A DNA stretch of 64,000 bases from Bacillota bacterium (lineage in GTDB: Bacteria; Bacillota; Sulfobacillia; Sulfobacillales; Sulfobacillaceae): NCBI GenBank assembly GCA_021841025.1, contig JAKBWA010000104.1, forward strand, positions 1-64,000. The letters run 5' to 3'. How positions within the stretch are numbered: the first letter of the stretch is position 1; each line of letters starts with the position of its first letter. Both the position numbers and the translations under genes were made by a program. Below, piece by piece: positions 18,583 through 28,212 of this stretch. The notes beneath the pieces are model-generated. The model did no database searches. It was not told the origin of the DNA and saw only the letters and a list, made by a program, of their open reading frames with translations.

Positions 18583-20162
18583 GTGCGCCGTGAAAGCTGA
18601 CCATACGGAGCGGGTGCAATTCCCGCCATCGAAGGGCTAGCCACCCACGATGAAGTGAGTCTTGCATGGCCGTCCGTGAGGACGGACGTGAAGCGTAGAC
18701 AACGCGACGACCAGGCCGCAACCCAACAGGGTGAAGTGATTGAGCCTCGTGACGTTATCATCCGAGGGCCGACGGTTTCACAGTACCGGAAGGCAACAAC
18801 AAGCGCCCGCACAAGGCGAGGGCGTGGTGACCTCGGCGGGGTCTGAGAGCGCGGCATGGCGGAAAGCGGTATGGCCGGAACACGGGAGACCTCGACCTCT
18901 CGCGCAGCGCGCGTATGCCCGACCGATAGGCGGTGCCGAAGGAGGGCAAACGGGCGTCGAGGAGTCAGAGCTTGTGATAGTACTCCGCGCGTGGGAAAGC
19001 CACGTACAAGGGGAAGCGCAAGCACAAAACATGGCGAGTCATCGCACCATTTCCCTCACACTCAGAGGAGGACACGAAATGTTACCAGACTTGACCCGCA
19101 TCACTCGCAAAGCGAGCGCCGATCCGACGTGTCGGTTTACGGCCCTCGCGCACTGCCTGAACGAAGAATTCCTACTCGACAGCTGGGTGAGGCTCAACCA
19201 GCGGGGCACCATCGGGGTTGACCGGCAGACGATGCAGGACTTCGACGAACAACGAGAGGTCGCAATCGGGGCGCTCGTTGAACAGTCGCGCCGCCATGAC
19301 TATCAGGCACCCCCGGTCCGACGGGTGTACATTCCGAAACCGGGGCAACCGGCCAAACGACGGCCGCTCGGCATTCCGACGGTGGCTGACCGACTCATGC
19401 AAGCGGCAGTCGCCCGTATCCTCAGCGCCATCTATGAGGCGGACTTTCTTGAGTCCTCCTATGGATTCCGCCCGGGGCGGAACGCCCACGATGCGTTAGG
19501 GGCCATCGAGAACCTCGGCCTTCAGCACCCGATTCATTGGGTGTTCGAAGCGGATATTCGGGGATTCTTCGACCACCTCGATCATCACTGGCTCGAACGG
19601 ATGCTCAGCTTGCGTATCGGCGATCCCTGGATCTTGCGCCTCATCGGTAAGTGGCTACGGGCCCCCATCGACGACCATGGGACGCGCACGCGTCCTGACG
19701 AAGGTGCACCACAAGGGGGCCGATTTCACCAATTCTGGCGAACATCTACCTGCACTATGTGCTTGACCTCTGGTTTGAACGAGTTGTCAAGCCCCTCTGC
19801 CGGGGAGAAGCCCACTTGGTCCGGTTTGCCGATGATTTTGTGGTGCTCTTCGCGGATGGGCGCGATGCGCAACGGTTCGCCGAGACCCTGCCACGGCGTT
19901 TGGCGAAGTTCTCATTGAAAGTGGCCGAGGAAAAGACCCGTTTGCTGCCATTTGGTCGGCACGTGTGGGCACAAACTCAATCGCGGCCGCGCGCCCGGGA
20001 GACGTTTGATTTTCTGGGTTTTCGGCACGTAATGGGCACCACACGGCAGGGCCGGTTTCGGCTCATCCACATTCCTACGCCTAAGAGTGTGCGGAAATTC
20101 TATCTCGCGGCCCAAGAGAAACTCGCCCTGACGGTCAAGCCTCGAGGCCGCGTTCTACCCAC
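18583..20162 (+). mobile_element. Truncated group II intron
   Basis: The 5' end is placed at GTGCGCC (18583), matching the GUGYG rule, followed by about 500 bases of G+C-rich, strongly structured sequence expected for ribozyme domains I-III and by a reverse-transcriptase gene. The 3' part is missing: no maturase X domain, no domain V/VI hairpins are visible after the RT, and the sequence runs straight into a tnpB fragment near 20163. The element is therefore dead as a self-splicing intron. Its base composition is higher in G+C than its neighbours, which suggests acquisition from elsewhere. The 5' boundary is an inference. Confidence 0.7.
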
Positions 20163-20178
20163 TAAAAGCCACGGCTGA
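19079..20178 (+). pseudogene. ltrA: Group II intron reverse transcriptase, frameshifted and truncated
   Basis: Starts at ATG 19079 behind GAGGAGG. Frame one encodes RT blocks 0-3 (YIPKPGQPAKRRPLGIPTV, SSYGFRPGRNAHDA, FEADIRGFFDHLDH). At the block 4 motif (GAPQGG...) one base is missing around 19715-19722: restoring it gives QGGPISPILANIYLHYVLD in the second frame. That frame continues with the catalytic block FADD (usually YADD), then blocks 6-7 (ARETFDFLGFRH) and stops after PTKSHG. The thumb/maturase and endonuclease domains are absent. The protein is not functional as it stands. Confidence 0.9.
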
Positions 20179-20590
20179 AAGTAGCCAAATGGCACGAAAA
20201 GTTGCCAACTACCGCTAAGACTTCTTGCATAAGCTGTCCAGGCAGATCGCCAATGCCTACCCAGCGGGTGCCATGGAAGACTTGAATATAGGGGGGATAG
20301 CGCAAAGGCTCCATGTGGCAAAATCCACGAATGACAAAGGATTCGGCATGATAAAAACCGTTTTCGCGTATAAACTGGCCGAGCAAGGAACAACTTGTGG
20401 TCATTGACAAATGGTTTCCATCCAGCAAACGGTGTCGCCGCAATCCACATCAAAAACGATGGATGTCGGATCCTTGGTATAGTCTGATCCGTCATCAAGA
20501 ACTGTGAGGCAGACGGGGATAGCTTGGTCATTATGCTGTCGTTAGCTGGTACGTCCCAAGAAGCCCCCACTTCTCAGCGTGAAGGTAGGT
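20163..20590 (+). pseudogene. tnpB: tnpB fragment of an IS200/IS605-type element
   Basis: The sequence after the intron RT reads as the C-terminal half of a TnpB/OrfB protein when small frame corrections are made: LKVAKWHEK, then VANYR, stop, DFLHKLSRQIANAY, AMEDLNIGGIAQRLHVAKSTNDKGFGM, TVFAYKLAEQGTT, DKWFPSSKRCRR, ending in AGTSQEAPTSQREG. The EDLN motif corresponds to the RuvC glutamate and the FPSSK-C-RR part to the zinc finger. At least one nonsense codon and three frameshifts make it inactive. No partner tnpA or element ends are visible. Confidence 0.8.
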
Positions 20591-21187
20591 GGTGGGAGCA
20601 TGTCGCTAAGTACTCCGTTGGCTCGAAGTTATCGTTGAAGTTCGCCGAATCGACGGGAATCTGGTCCACAACCCAGTTGAAGGCCATGTCTTCGAATTCT
20701 CGGCACTCAGCACAAGAGGTGACAAACCTTTTCTTTTAGGGAGCCTCCCCCATCTGCGCCCAAGGGGAGCCACTAGTATTGGACAGATCACGGTGATGAG
20801 CCAACAGCTTCATACGACGGTCTCTGATAGGTTCGGATAATGCCGAGAAGACTTCTTAAGTTAAGACAAAAGATGAAAAAGATGCATGGGGGTACCTGAT
20901 TTCCACTGGGGATGAACTCACAAGACGGTAAAACGGCAATACTTCCTTTTGAGCGTTTTACTTAGCGGACCAGACACAGAGAAGATCCACTCACTCGCGG
21001 TTCGAACTGCGGGTTGGTGTAAGGAACTTGTTTGCTCTCTTCCGGTGCGTTCGGCTGTCTTTCTTCCTTGCGAGTGACATCTTGGCAGTGATATACTTTT
21101 TAGGTTATAACGCATCAAAACGGAAGGATTTATCTGTGTGGACAGTGTTCAAAGCGACTAACTTTCTGGGGCAGGGGGGGTGATGAC
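20591..21187. other. Gene-free stretch
   Basis: About 600 bases with no supported gene. Just before the next gene a weak promoter-like pair can be drawn (TTGGCA, 18 bases, TATAAC, around 21083-21112), not certain. Confidence 0.35.
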
Positions 21188-22066
21188 ATGGAGCAATGGG
21201 AAGAGTATCTTCGGGTGGCGACGCGTGATATTGCGAATAAATATCATCGACGCCGAGCGCAAGCTAAAATCCGGCATCAACTCCTTTCGATATGGAGTGA
21301 ATTAACCCAAAATGGCGAAAGCGCTGATACCGCCATATTGCTGGCTGCCGAAGCTCTAGGCGATCCAGAAGTTCTCGCGGCAAAACTGGCCGCGCCCTTG
21401 CGTCAGCAAAGAGGTTGGCTATGGTTGGTGTCATTCTCCCAGTTGTTGGCGGGATTGGGATTGCTCGTGGTGTCATTCCGTACCGCGTCTTTGGCCGATA
21501 TGGCCGTTGGACGTGTCTTGACCCTATGGGGGTTCGCTATGACTGGATTTAATAGCTATCATTATAGAGAATTATGGGCCAATCTCACAATAGCATTGCG
21601 CAACTGGCGCTTGTCACTGACGTGGGTGAGTTGGGGCCAAAGGGCCCGAACCGTCGCTGTGGCTGCTATGAGCGGCCTGCTTTCCGCATTATTATGCGCA
21701 CTTCCCTGGCAGATTATCCCGAACACTATTTTTCATCCGGTGGCCGTATCCGATCTTCTGGGACTGACATCGTTTGTCTTTGCGGCATGGAGTCCTTACC
21801 ATTTGTTTAGGCGGCATATTCGAATGGCATTTCGTGACATTACCTGGCAAATTTGGGCGTCATTGGTTTCGACCCTCGTCTATACTTTTATGGTGGTTTG
21901 GAACGGTCAGTTTGCACCCCCGCCATTTTTCAATTGGCAGCCGGAACTGTTTATTTTGGGTAGTTTTGGTTCCTTTTTCTCAGCGCTGCGCTTATATTCC
22001 TTCTTACTTTCTCTGAAACAACGCATTGAGCCGTGGAATGATGATGAATTCAGACCTGCCGTTTAA
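21188..22066 (+). CDS. Membrane protein with permease-prefix-like N-terminal domain
   Basis: A 292-residue protein. Residues 1-75 are soluble, charged and helical (EEYLRVATRDIANKYHRRRAQAKIRHQLLSIW...ALGDPEVLAAKLAAPLRQQ), a pattern like the helical prefix domain found before some permeases and in DUF1700-type proteins, with the -GDP-LA- turn. Then come about six hydrophobic helices and a short acidic C-terminal tail. Start ATG 21188 follows GGCAGGGGGGGTGATGAC. Function is unknown; such proteins are often controlled by PadR-type regulators, but none lies next to it here. Confidence 0.65.
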   Translation: MEQWEEYLRVATRDIANKYHRRRAQAKIRHQLLSIWSELTQNGESADTAILLAAEALGDPEVLAAKLAAPLRQQRGWLWLVSFSQLLAGLGLLVVSFRTASLADMAVGRVLTLWGFAMTGFNSYHYRELWANLTIALRNWRLSLTWVSWGQRARTVAVAAMSGLLSALLCALPWQIIPNTIFHPVAVSDLLGLTSFVFAAWSPYHLFRRHIRMAFRDITWQIWASLVSTLVYTFMVVWNGQFAPPPFFNWQPELFILGSFGSFFSALRLYSFLLSLKQRIEPWNDDEFRPAV

Positions 22067-22356
22067 AGAGTCAGCGATTGTATCATCAAATTTTCCCGTC
22101 ATGTCAGACAAAAATGGCTATCTGGCCGCTTAGATGACAAATCGGTGGTGGATGATGGCTTGGGACTAATATCCCTCCTTGAGCTTCAGGACTTAAGGCG
22201 GGATATTTCGTGAGCCTTCGCGCATATGGTATGGTTATTATAGACCATAAGCCTGATAAGCTGGTTAGCGTCTTTAACCCTAGGCATTCATTAAACCATA
22301 TGCTCGCATCTCCAATATCAATATCGAACGTAATAGAGTTTGGAGCGTGTAAAGTC
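22067..22356. other. Leader/intergenic region before the flavoprotein
   Basis: About 290 bases; the open frame extends upstream here to 22210 but without a ribosome site and with no FAD-fold content, so it is treated as non-coding. Confidence 0.4.
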
Positions 22357-23241
22357 ATGACCCAGATAGCGGTAATTGGCGGTGGGCCAGGTGGGGTGTC
22401 GTGTGCCATATGGCTGAAGAGACTCGGCGTAGATCCTGTGTTATACGAGCGTGGCAGCATTGGCGGGCAATTGCACGACATTACGCTGCCTATTCCCGAT
22501 TTGCCGGGAGAGCCCCGAATTGAGGCGCGTGATTTGATCAACCGTCTTAAACAGCATCTCTACGAATGGAACATTCCGGTATTTGAAGGTTGGGAAGCTG
22601 TGGAATACCGACGTGAACATCGGCTTCTCATTTTTCAAAACGCGCGTGAAAAGGACTATCCTTTTCTTGCCTATGCGCCTGGACTGAAAGTCCGTAAGCT
22701 GAATATTCCTGGACAAGAATGGATTGCCACCGAATCCACGTCCCAAATTCTCCAGATATCCCACCAAGACCCCGTCTTAGTGGTTGGAGGCGGAGACCGG
22801 GCATTCGAAGCAGCTATTCGTCTTGCTCAGGCGGATCAGCCTGTGATACTACTTCATCGCCGTGAAGGCTTCAGGGCTCGACCCGATTTTCAAAATAGGC
22901 TCTTTAAGTTAAGAATTCCCATTCGTGTCAATGCGCAACTGCAATCTTTGGAGCGTACATCTTCTGGATTAAAGGCAAAGATTAAGGATAAAGAGGGTAT
23001 ATCCGCAATTGCGGTGTCGGCGGTTATGATCCGAATTGGCATGGAACCCGATATTGAGCCGGGTCTATGCCCGATGCCGCAGTCAGATGTGGTGCCTTTA
23101 TGGCCAGAAAACCATATCCGGTGCCTTGGGGATGCTGTAAGCCCTGTGGCATTCCGTTCCATTGTGAGTGCTTATGCTTCTGGTATGGCCGCGGCCAAGG
23201 AACTCGTGATGAATATTAAGAACTCAACTTTCTCAGGCTGA
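22357..23241 (+). CDS. FAD/NAD(P)-binding oxidoreductase, ferredoxin-NADP reductase-like (TrxR fold)
   Basis: About 294 residues. MTQIAVIGGGPGGVSCAIWL is the FAD dinucleotide-binding motif at the N-terminus; VLVVGGGDRAFEAAIRLAQ near residue 135 is the NAD(P)H motif; IRCLGDAVSP near the end is the FAD-closing GD motif. GGQLHDITLPIPDLPG resembles the thioredoxin-reductase-type ferredoxin-NADP reductases. The CxxC redox pair of thioredoxin reductase is missing where it should stand, before the NAD(P) motif, so a disulfide-reductase role is unlikely. The start ATG 22357 has GGAG about 11 bases upstream. The electron partner is not known. Confidence 0.8.
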   Translation: MTQIAVIGGGPGGVSCAIWLKRLGVDPVLYERGSIGGQLHDITLPIPDLPGEPRIEARDLINRLKQHLYEWNIPVFEGWEAVEYRREHRLLIFQNAREKDYPFLAYAPGLKVRKLNIPGQEWIATESTSQILQISHQDPVLVVGGGDRAFEAAIRLAQADQPVILLHRREGFRARPDFQNRLFKLRIPIRVNAQLQSLERTSSGLKAKIKDKEGISAIAVSAVMIRIGMEPDIEPGLCPMPQSDVVPLWPENHIRCLGDAVSPVAFRSIVSAYASGMAAAKELVMNIKNSTFSG

Positions 23242-24628
23242 AATGGTGAATTTTAGGGGAAACGACGCTGGAATCCGGTCTAAAAAACGCTTAGCAGGCA
23301 TTTCATCTGCGCAGGTGAGAGCTCGATCTTTTCCGACAAGGTTGCACGCAGGGGTATCCATGACAAGAGCACTGTCTTAATAAACGGAAGGGAGGCCATT
23401 TCATCCCACATTGCCCAAAATCGTTCTCGCTGGTGCGGCAGTCTGTAGCGTCGTGTTCCCGTAAAACGTTACCTGGTAAAGGATTGCGAACGGTGAAAAA
23501 GCGTTACTAATCATCTCGTTGCTTCTCTCGAAGCTCTATCGTTTGCCAACTATGGCTTAAAGGAATTCACCGCTGGAGATACGACGGGATTATACTGAGT
23601 GGCCTGTTTTGCGGGATAGGTAAAGTCCATGAAGTATAACACCATCCCATTGAGAAAAATGAAATCGTAACGGATCAATCCGTAGGCCATTCACGATTTT
23701 GCCAGCAAGTGCCACGAACTCCGGGTGCCTTTAACAACATAGCTGAGATTTTGGCGGGACGGAATGCCAAGATGGCTACTGTGGTTCGCCAGGAATGTGG
23801 ATACGGATTCTGGGGCCGGATATCCATATTCGTTGACCGTCGCGGTTTTGTTTGGGGATTCGTAAGTCACGCCATCCCGGGCACTTCGCAATTGGACTAC
23901 CCGGCTTTTAGGAATGGGAAAACTGAAACCGTCTACGTCATTCTTAATCCGCCGGATGGGGTCGTTGAAGGCTTGGTAGATGGCGAGGCATGGGTCCATG
24001 CTGACTGAGCGGGCGTACTGACCGATCCGAAGGGGGGGTGTTGGGCCCAGTTGCGGTTGTGGTGACGTGCCGGGTGAATCCACATCTGGCGAAAAGCAAG
24101 CTGCTGAGTTCCAGGCATCATCCTATGGTTCACACGGCAGCGTGGTCCATTGTGAAGATCTTCCATTTTCTGTGTTAAAGCCCCTGAACGAAGGGCACAG
24201 CTTGGCGGTGAAGGCATCCCGATTGACAGTAACAAGCTCCATCTCCCATCTCAACGAACCTAACTTCTATCGATTTCAAAACTTTTCCCGTCAATGGAAC
24301 CAGATAGATAAACTCTGAGCTGAATTCGCGCGATGAATTTCATATCAACCCACTCGTGATGTGCACAACATATGATTCGCGGATCCATATGAAGACTTTT
24401 CGCCATGGCTCCAAGGCCCGTCATCATTCACGGCCCTGACATAAAGACAAATACGTAACGTGCCAGGACTTGGGATGAAGGGGGGGCTTGTTCAACTCTG
24501 TTGCTATCACAGGCGCTCTTAAGATTAAATTCTGTTTATTTTTCGGGTTGTTAGCGAAGTACCCGGGGACTGTCCCGCTAGGCGAATACCCAAACTGACT
24601 GAACTAGTCCCGAGTGCAAAGAAAATCC
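23242..24628. other. Long gene-poor stretch
   Basis: About 1.4 kb without a supported gene. Overlapping open frames at 23691-24083 (minus, 130 codons) and 23709-24008 (plus) have no ribosome site and no recognisable motif. The region is probably relic DNA from former mobile elements, but no element can be named. Confidence 0.4.
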
Positions 24629-25630
24629 CTATCCAATGCGGGATAAAAGACTAAAGCCGCGATTCGATTGGAAAATCACGCCCTTGGGACTCTGGCTGAA
24701 TAGTCCGGTACTCTGGGGAAGGGGGTGCAGGTTGCGTTTGCCCAAGGTTACCAGTTGGCCAGAGGCATCCAAATTATTAATGACAAGATGTCCTGCCGAG
24801 AGGCCAATCTGTGGTTTCAGCCCGGTTTTCCATCGGTACCATAAGACCCCATGGCTGCTTGTCACCGCCAAAAGGTAAGCGGGTAACGCGCTTGGCCGGC
24901 GCAGCAACAACGCAATGTGGGAGTTGTACGAAATGGAATCAACGAGTTCCGGCCACCGGGACGATCGGACGCTAAGAATCGGTTTATGGGTTCCTGTGCT
25001 AAGAGAGAGGAGGTTGATTTGGCCCGCTTGATCATAAACCAAGAAACGGCCACCTCTCACAAAGGGATGATATCCCAAACGAACTGTGGCAGGCAAAGCA
25101 CGCGACGGAAACTGAGAATGAACTCTAACAACCTTGCCGCTTTTGCTCACATAGTCCAAAGTGTTGCGAGGCGTAAAATAGGCTGCGATGGCCTGGGGAA
25201 TTACCCGAACAGGTTGGTGGAGGCGGTCCAAAGAGACTCCTTGGGCTACGGGCCAAGCCAATTCTTGACCGTTTGGCGCGAACACCAAGTGTCCTACGGG
25301 ATCGGTAGGGGCATTTCGCAGAGCCACGGCATGCCCATTAACCAGCCACCGCGCTTGTCCGTCGTGGAGCACATAGGTGATCGCGGCATGCGAGGAAATC
25401 GGCAAATACCAGTCAGTATGAGGCAAATGGCCGCGTGGCAAAGACAACGCTTTGGTCTTGTCCCCCGCCGATCCGGATAACTGGACAGCGTGAGTTTGAC
25501 GAGGACTGGTAATGGGATTGGAGGTTTGCCATCTTACGGGTGAAACTAGAGATTGTTGGTGGATTTTCCCCCATATGGCTAAGGCAGCCACTAACATAAT
25601 GCCGATTCCTATCCACCACCACCTTTTCAC
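24629..25630 (-). CDS. Membrane-anchored beta-propeller-like extracytoplasmic protein
   Basis: About 333 residues: a basic-hydrophobic anchor (MKRWWWIGIGIMLVAALAIWG) followed by an extracytoplasmic domain rich in beta strands with repeats such as LVFAPNGQELAWPVA, FLVYDQAGQINLLSL and HIALLLRRPSALPAYLL. This looks like a WD40/TolB-type propeller, by eye. GTG 25630 is chosen because GGGGAGGA lies 6-7 bases upstream and it puts the anchor at the N-terminus; a longer frame to ATG 25660 lacks a site. No catalytic motif is visible. Confidence 0.65.
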   Translation of the reverse strand: MKRWWWIGIGIMLVAALAIWGKIHQQSLVSPVRWQTSNPITSPRQTHAVQLSGSAGDKTKALSLPRGHLPHTDWYLPISSHAAITYVLHDGQARWLVNGHAVALRNAPTDPVGHLVFAPNGQELAWPVAQGVSLDRLHQPVRVIPQAIAAYFTPRNTLDYVSKSGKVVRVHSQFPSRALPATVRLGYHPFVRGGRFLVYDQAGQINLLSLSTGTHKPILSVRSSRWPELVDSISYNSHIALLLRRPSALPAYLLAVTSSHGVLWYRWKTGLKPQIGLSAGHLVINNLDASGQLVTLGKRNLHPLPQSTGLFSQSPKGVIFQSNRGFSLLSRIG

Positions 25631-25703
25631 AAAAATCCTCCCCGTTCGAAATCCCGCCATTGGCTCCCTATGACACCTTCAACTTACGCCCGGTACAGAG
25701 TTC

Positions 25704-26249
25704 TCAATGAGATGCCAGTTCATGATCATAGATTACCACAGCCTGGTGCATAGCGGCAGCAGCTTTCTCGGGGGCAATTTGACCGACGCCCGTTCCGTAA
25801 GCTGGGACACAGACTTTTCTTATGGCGGGGTGCTGGTGCGCTACTCTCAAGAGGGCCAACATGGCTAAAGTAATAGGTTCCGGCGAAGACAAGGGCGCGG
25901 GGCAGGGCATCGTGGGAACTAAAATAATCCATTTCGGCACGTCTTTGCCACTGGGTATAGCCACCGCTTGTCCGACGGGCATAAACCCACGATATAATTC
26001 TGCCAATATCTGCTGGGCTTTGTCATAGGCATCGGGAAGAACGCGGGAAATGGCCCGATCGAGACCTCCGCCCATTCCGAGACGGCTGTCGGAAGCCGTG
26101 GACCAAGCATTGGCATCCGGACACAATGCGAGCCCCTGGCGAATTTCAAAACGGGAATCGTGCGAAAAGTGGTCTGTCCATGCCGCTATCATGAGTGGAT
26201 CAGGTGCTGTAAGCAAAAACTTTGTTTCTGGAGAATTGTTCGTCGTCAT
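25704..26249 (-). CDS. Macro-domain protein (ADP-ribose-type binding)
   Basis: About 181 residues forming one macro domain. DANAWSTASDSRLGMGGGLDRAI corresponds to the ligand loop usually written as V-N-A-A-N...MGGGVDGAI; AVAIPSGKDVPKWIILVPTM is the central strand, and CVPAYGTGVGQI the second phosphate loop (usually P-x-I-G-T-G). The loops bind ADP-ribose or related nucleotides. The protein may remove or read ADP-ribose marks, or handle a nucleotide metabolite. ATG 26249 (MTTNNSPE) has AAAGGAT at proper spacing; ATG 26258 touches that site. It lies upstream of the propeller-like protein in the same direction, about 70 bases apart. Confidence 0.85.
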   Translation of the reverse strand: MTTNNSPETKFLLTAPDPLMIAAWTDHFSHDSRFEIRQGLALCPDANAWSTASDSRLGMGGGLDRAISRVLPDAYDKAQQILAELYRGFMPVGQAVAIPSGKDVPKWIILVPTMPCPAPLSSPEPITLAMLALLRVAHQHPAIRKVCVPAYGTGVGQIAPEKAAAAMHQAVVIYDHELASH

Positions 26250-26743
26250 GTCTGCCATCCTTTGATAGTTTTTCCGCTTCTATTTGGACCGCTGGATTGT
26301 CGCCAGAGACATGGAAGCCAGATTTTTAAGGCTGACAAGTTCGTATGGGGCATGTCGGGTTGCGGTCTTATTGGTCATGTAAGATCCATTCTACATCCCA
26401 CGAGCCTGCGAAGAGAAAGGATTTACATGCGCATTTTAAAGGGATGTCAAGATAAATCAATTATGGAGAATAATAATGGCATTAAACGGAGCTTAGAACA
26501 TTTCTTGTCATTTGGCTTCAAAGAGACATTGCTCTATCATACTCGTTATACTGTTCGCTCGGGTCGATTAAGAGGTGATAGTAACCTTCTTAAAAAATGA
26601 CGAGCGTTTTTGTTATAGATAAGAGTGACAATTACATCTAACTGAAAGTCGCAGTACAAAGACGTAACGCGGAAAAATTCTGCCGTTCTTTTAAGACTAC
26701 ACCATTGTGGTTTAAGGCAATACTGACGGCAGAAGGTGACCGA
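26250..26743. other. Gene-free divergent region
   Basis: About 490 bases between the macro-domain gene and the permease. It carries the two divergent promoters by necessity, but none could be assigned with confidence; a 146-codon frame at 26160-26600 is an artefact overlapping the macro gene. Confidence 0.35.
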
Positions 26744-26755
26744 AAGGAGGAAGTA

Positions 26756-28204
26756 TTGCTGCGTACTCATAATAAAGGATTATCCAGTATCCCGAAATTA
26801 AAAAAGAAAGTGCCAAACCAAGGATTAAGACGGGCATTAGGACCAAGACAGGTACAGTTGCTTTCGATGGGTGGCGTGATTGGAGTCGGGTTGTTTTATG
26901 GTGCCGGGGTGGCGTTGAAACTGGCCGGTCCCGCCGTTATTATCGACTATGTCATTGGCGGGATTATTGTGGCCATTGTGATGCGGTCTTTGGGAGAGAT
27001 GACTGTAGAGGAGCCATTGGCCGGATCATTCAGCCGGTTTGCCAATCAAGCTTTTGGAGAAATGTTTGGATTCTTGACGGGAGGAATGTGGTGGTTCTTT
27101 TGGGTCGCCACGGTCATGTCGGAACTGGCAGCCATTGGGCTTTTGGTTCAGTACTGGTTTCCGGCATTCCCTCCTTGGATTCCCGGACTCGTGGCGCTGG
27201 GGTTATTCGTCATTTCCAACCTGTTTTCGGTCGAAGTATTCGGGGAACTGGAATTTTGGTTTGCGGTATTAAAGATTCTTGCCATTGTCAGCTTTATTGT
27301 GCTGGGTGTTCTGGTCACGATCATTGGCATCAACGGAGCTGGGCTGACTAATTTGTGGGGCCACGGAGGATTCTTGCCGAACGGAGTGGGAGGCGTTTTG
27401 CAAGCGGTTTCTTTGGTGGTCTTGGGATACAGCGGGGTAGAAACCCTGGCGGTTACCGCAGGGGAAACGGGAAATCCCCGGAAGGCTATTCCTCAAGCGG
27501 TATCTAATGTGTCGTGGAGAATAGCCATTCTCTATGTGGGATCCATTAGTGTGATGCTGGTGGCATTTTCATGGACCTCTTTAGCGGGCCATCATGTGAG
27601 CCCTTATGTGCTCTTGTTTGCTAAAGCTGGAATTCCTTTGGCTGCCACTGTCATCAATATCATCATCATTTCCTCAGGTTTGTCTTCCTCAAACACCGGG
27701 TTGTATGGAGGAAGCCGGATGCTGTTTTCCATGGCTAAAGACGGATATTTGCCTGTCTCCCTTAAACGCCTTTCGCGTTTTAAGGTGCCGAAGCTGTCGG
27801 TGATCATTACTGGACTCGGCATGTCTGTGGGAATTCTCATTACTTATCTGGCCCCCAATTCGGTGTATGTTTGGATTTCTAGTGCTTCCGCATTTGCCGC
27901 CATATGGACTTGGAGCATAATTTTATTGTCGGAAATTACCATTCGAAAGAGAAAAGGCGGAAGATCAGCCTCTCTTCATTACCCGTTATGGCCCTGGCCT
28001 ATTCTTCCGGTGCTGGGTCTGATTTTGCTGGCAGGCATGCTGTTGGCCATCATGACCTCTCCTCTGACCGAGGTATCGGTCTGGTCTGGTGTGCTCTGGT
28101 TGGTCTTCTTAACCGGGTGGTGGTTCTTATATTCCCGTAAGCGCATCAAAAGAAATCAAGACCATGACGAAGATGAGGTGACCTCGAAGAAAAAAATGCT
28201 GTAA
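26756..28204 (+). CDS. Amino-acid permease, APC superfamily (AAT family)
   Basis: About 482 residues with twelve predicted transmembrane helices. The first helix has QVQLLSMGGVIGVGLFYGAG, the glycine-rich unwound segment that holds the amino-acid carboxylate in AAT-family permeases (usually GGxIGTGLF). RSLGEMTVEEPLAGSFSRFANQAFG is the conserved family stretch after helix 2. The short basic N-terminus is cytoplasmic. TTG 26756 is taken as the start because AAAGGAGGAA ends 2-3 bases earlier; the frame is open upstream to 26705. The substrate cannot be told from the sequence. Confidence 0.85.
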   Translation: MLRTHNKGLSSIPKLKKKVPNQGLRRALGPRQVQLLSMGGVIGVGLFYGAGVALKLAGPAVIIDYVIGGIIVAIVMRSLGEMTVEEPLAGSFSRFANQAFGEMFGFLTGGMWWFFWVATVMSELAAIGLLVQYWFPAFPPWIPGLVALGLFVISNLFSVEVFGELEFWFAVLKILAIVSFIVLGVLVTIIGINGAGLTNLWGHGGFLPNGVGGVLQAVSLVVLGYSGVETLAVTAGETGNPRKAIPQAVSNVSWRIAILYVGSISVMLVAFSWTSLAGHHVSPYVLLFAKAGIPLAATVINIIIISSGLSSSNTGLYGGSRMLFSMAKDGYLPVSLKRLSRFKVPKLSVIITGLGMSVGILITYLAPNSVYVWISSASAFAAIWTWSIILLSEITIRKRKGGRSASLHYPLWPWPILPVLGLILLAGMLLAIMTSPLTEVSVWSGVLWLVFLTGWWFLYSRKRIKRNQDHDEDEVTSKKKML

Positions 28205-28212
28205 CTGGCGAG

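Noticed and set aside
18540..19080. Open frames over the intron 5' part as coding sequence
   Set aside because: This is the ribozyme portion of the group II intron; the RT starts at 19079 with its own ribosome site.
22210..22356. N-terminal extension of the flavoprotein
   Set aside because: The FAD-binding motif begins right after ATG 22357; the upstream part has no ribosome site.
23691..24083. 130-codon minus-strand frame in a gene-poor region
   Set aside because: No ribosome site, unusual Pro/Ser/Arg-rich content, overlaps an equally plausible plus-strand frame; no family recognised.
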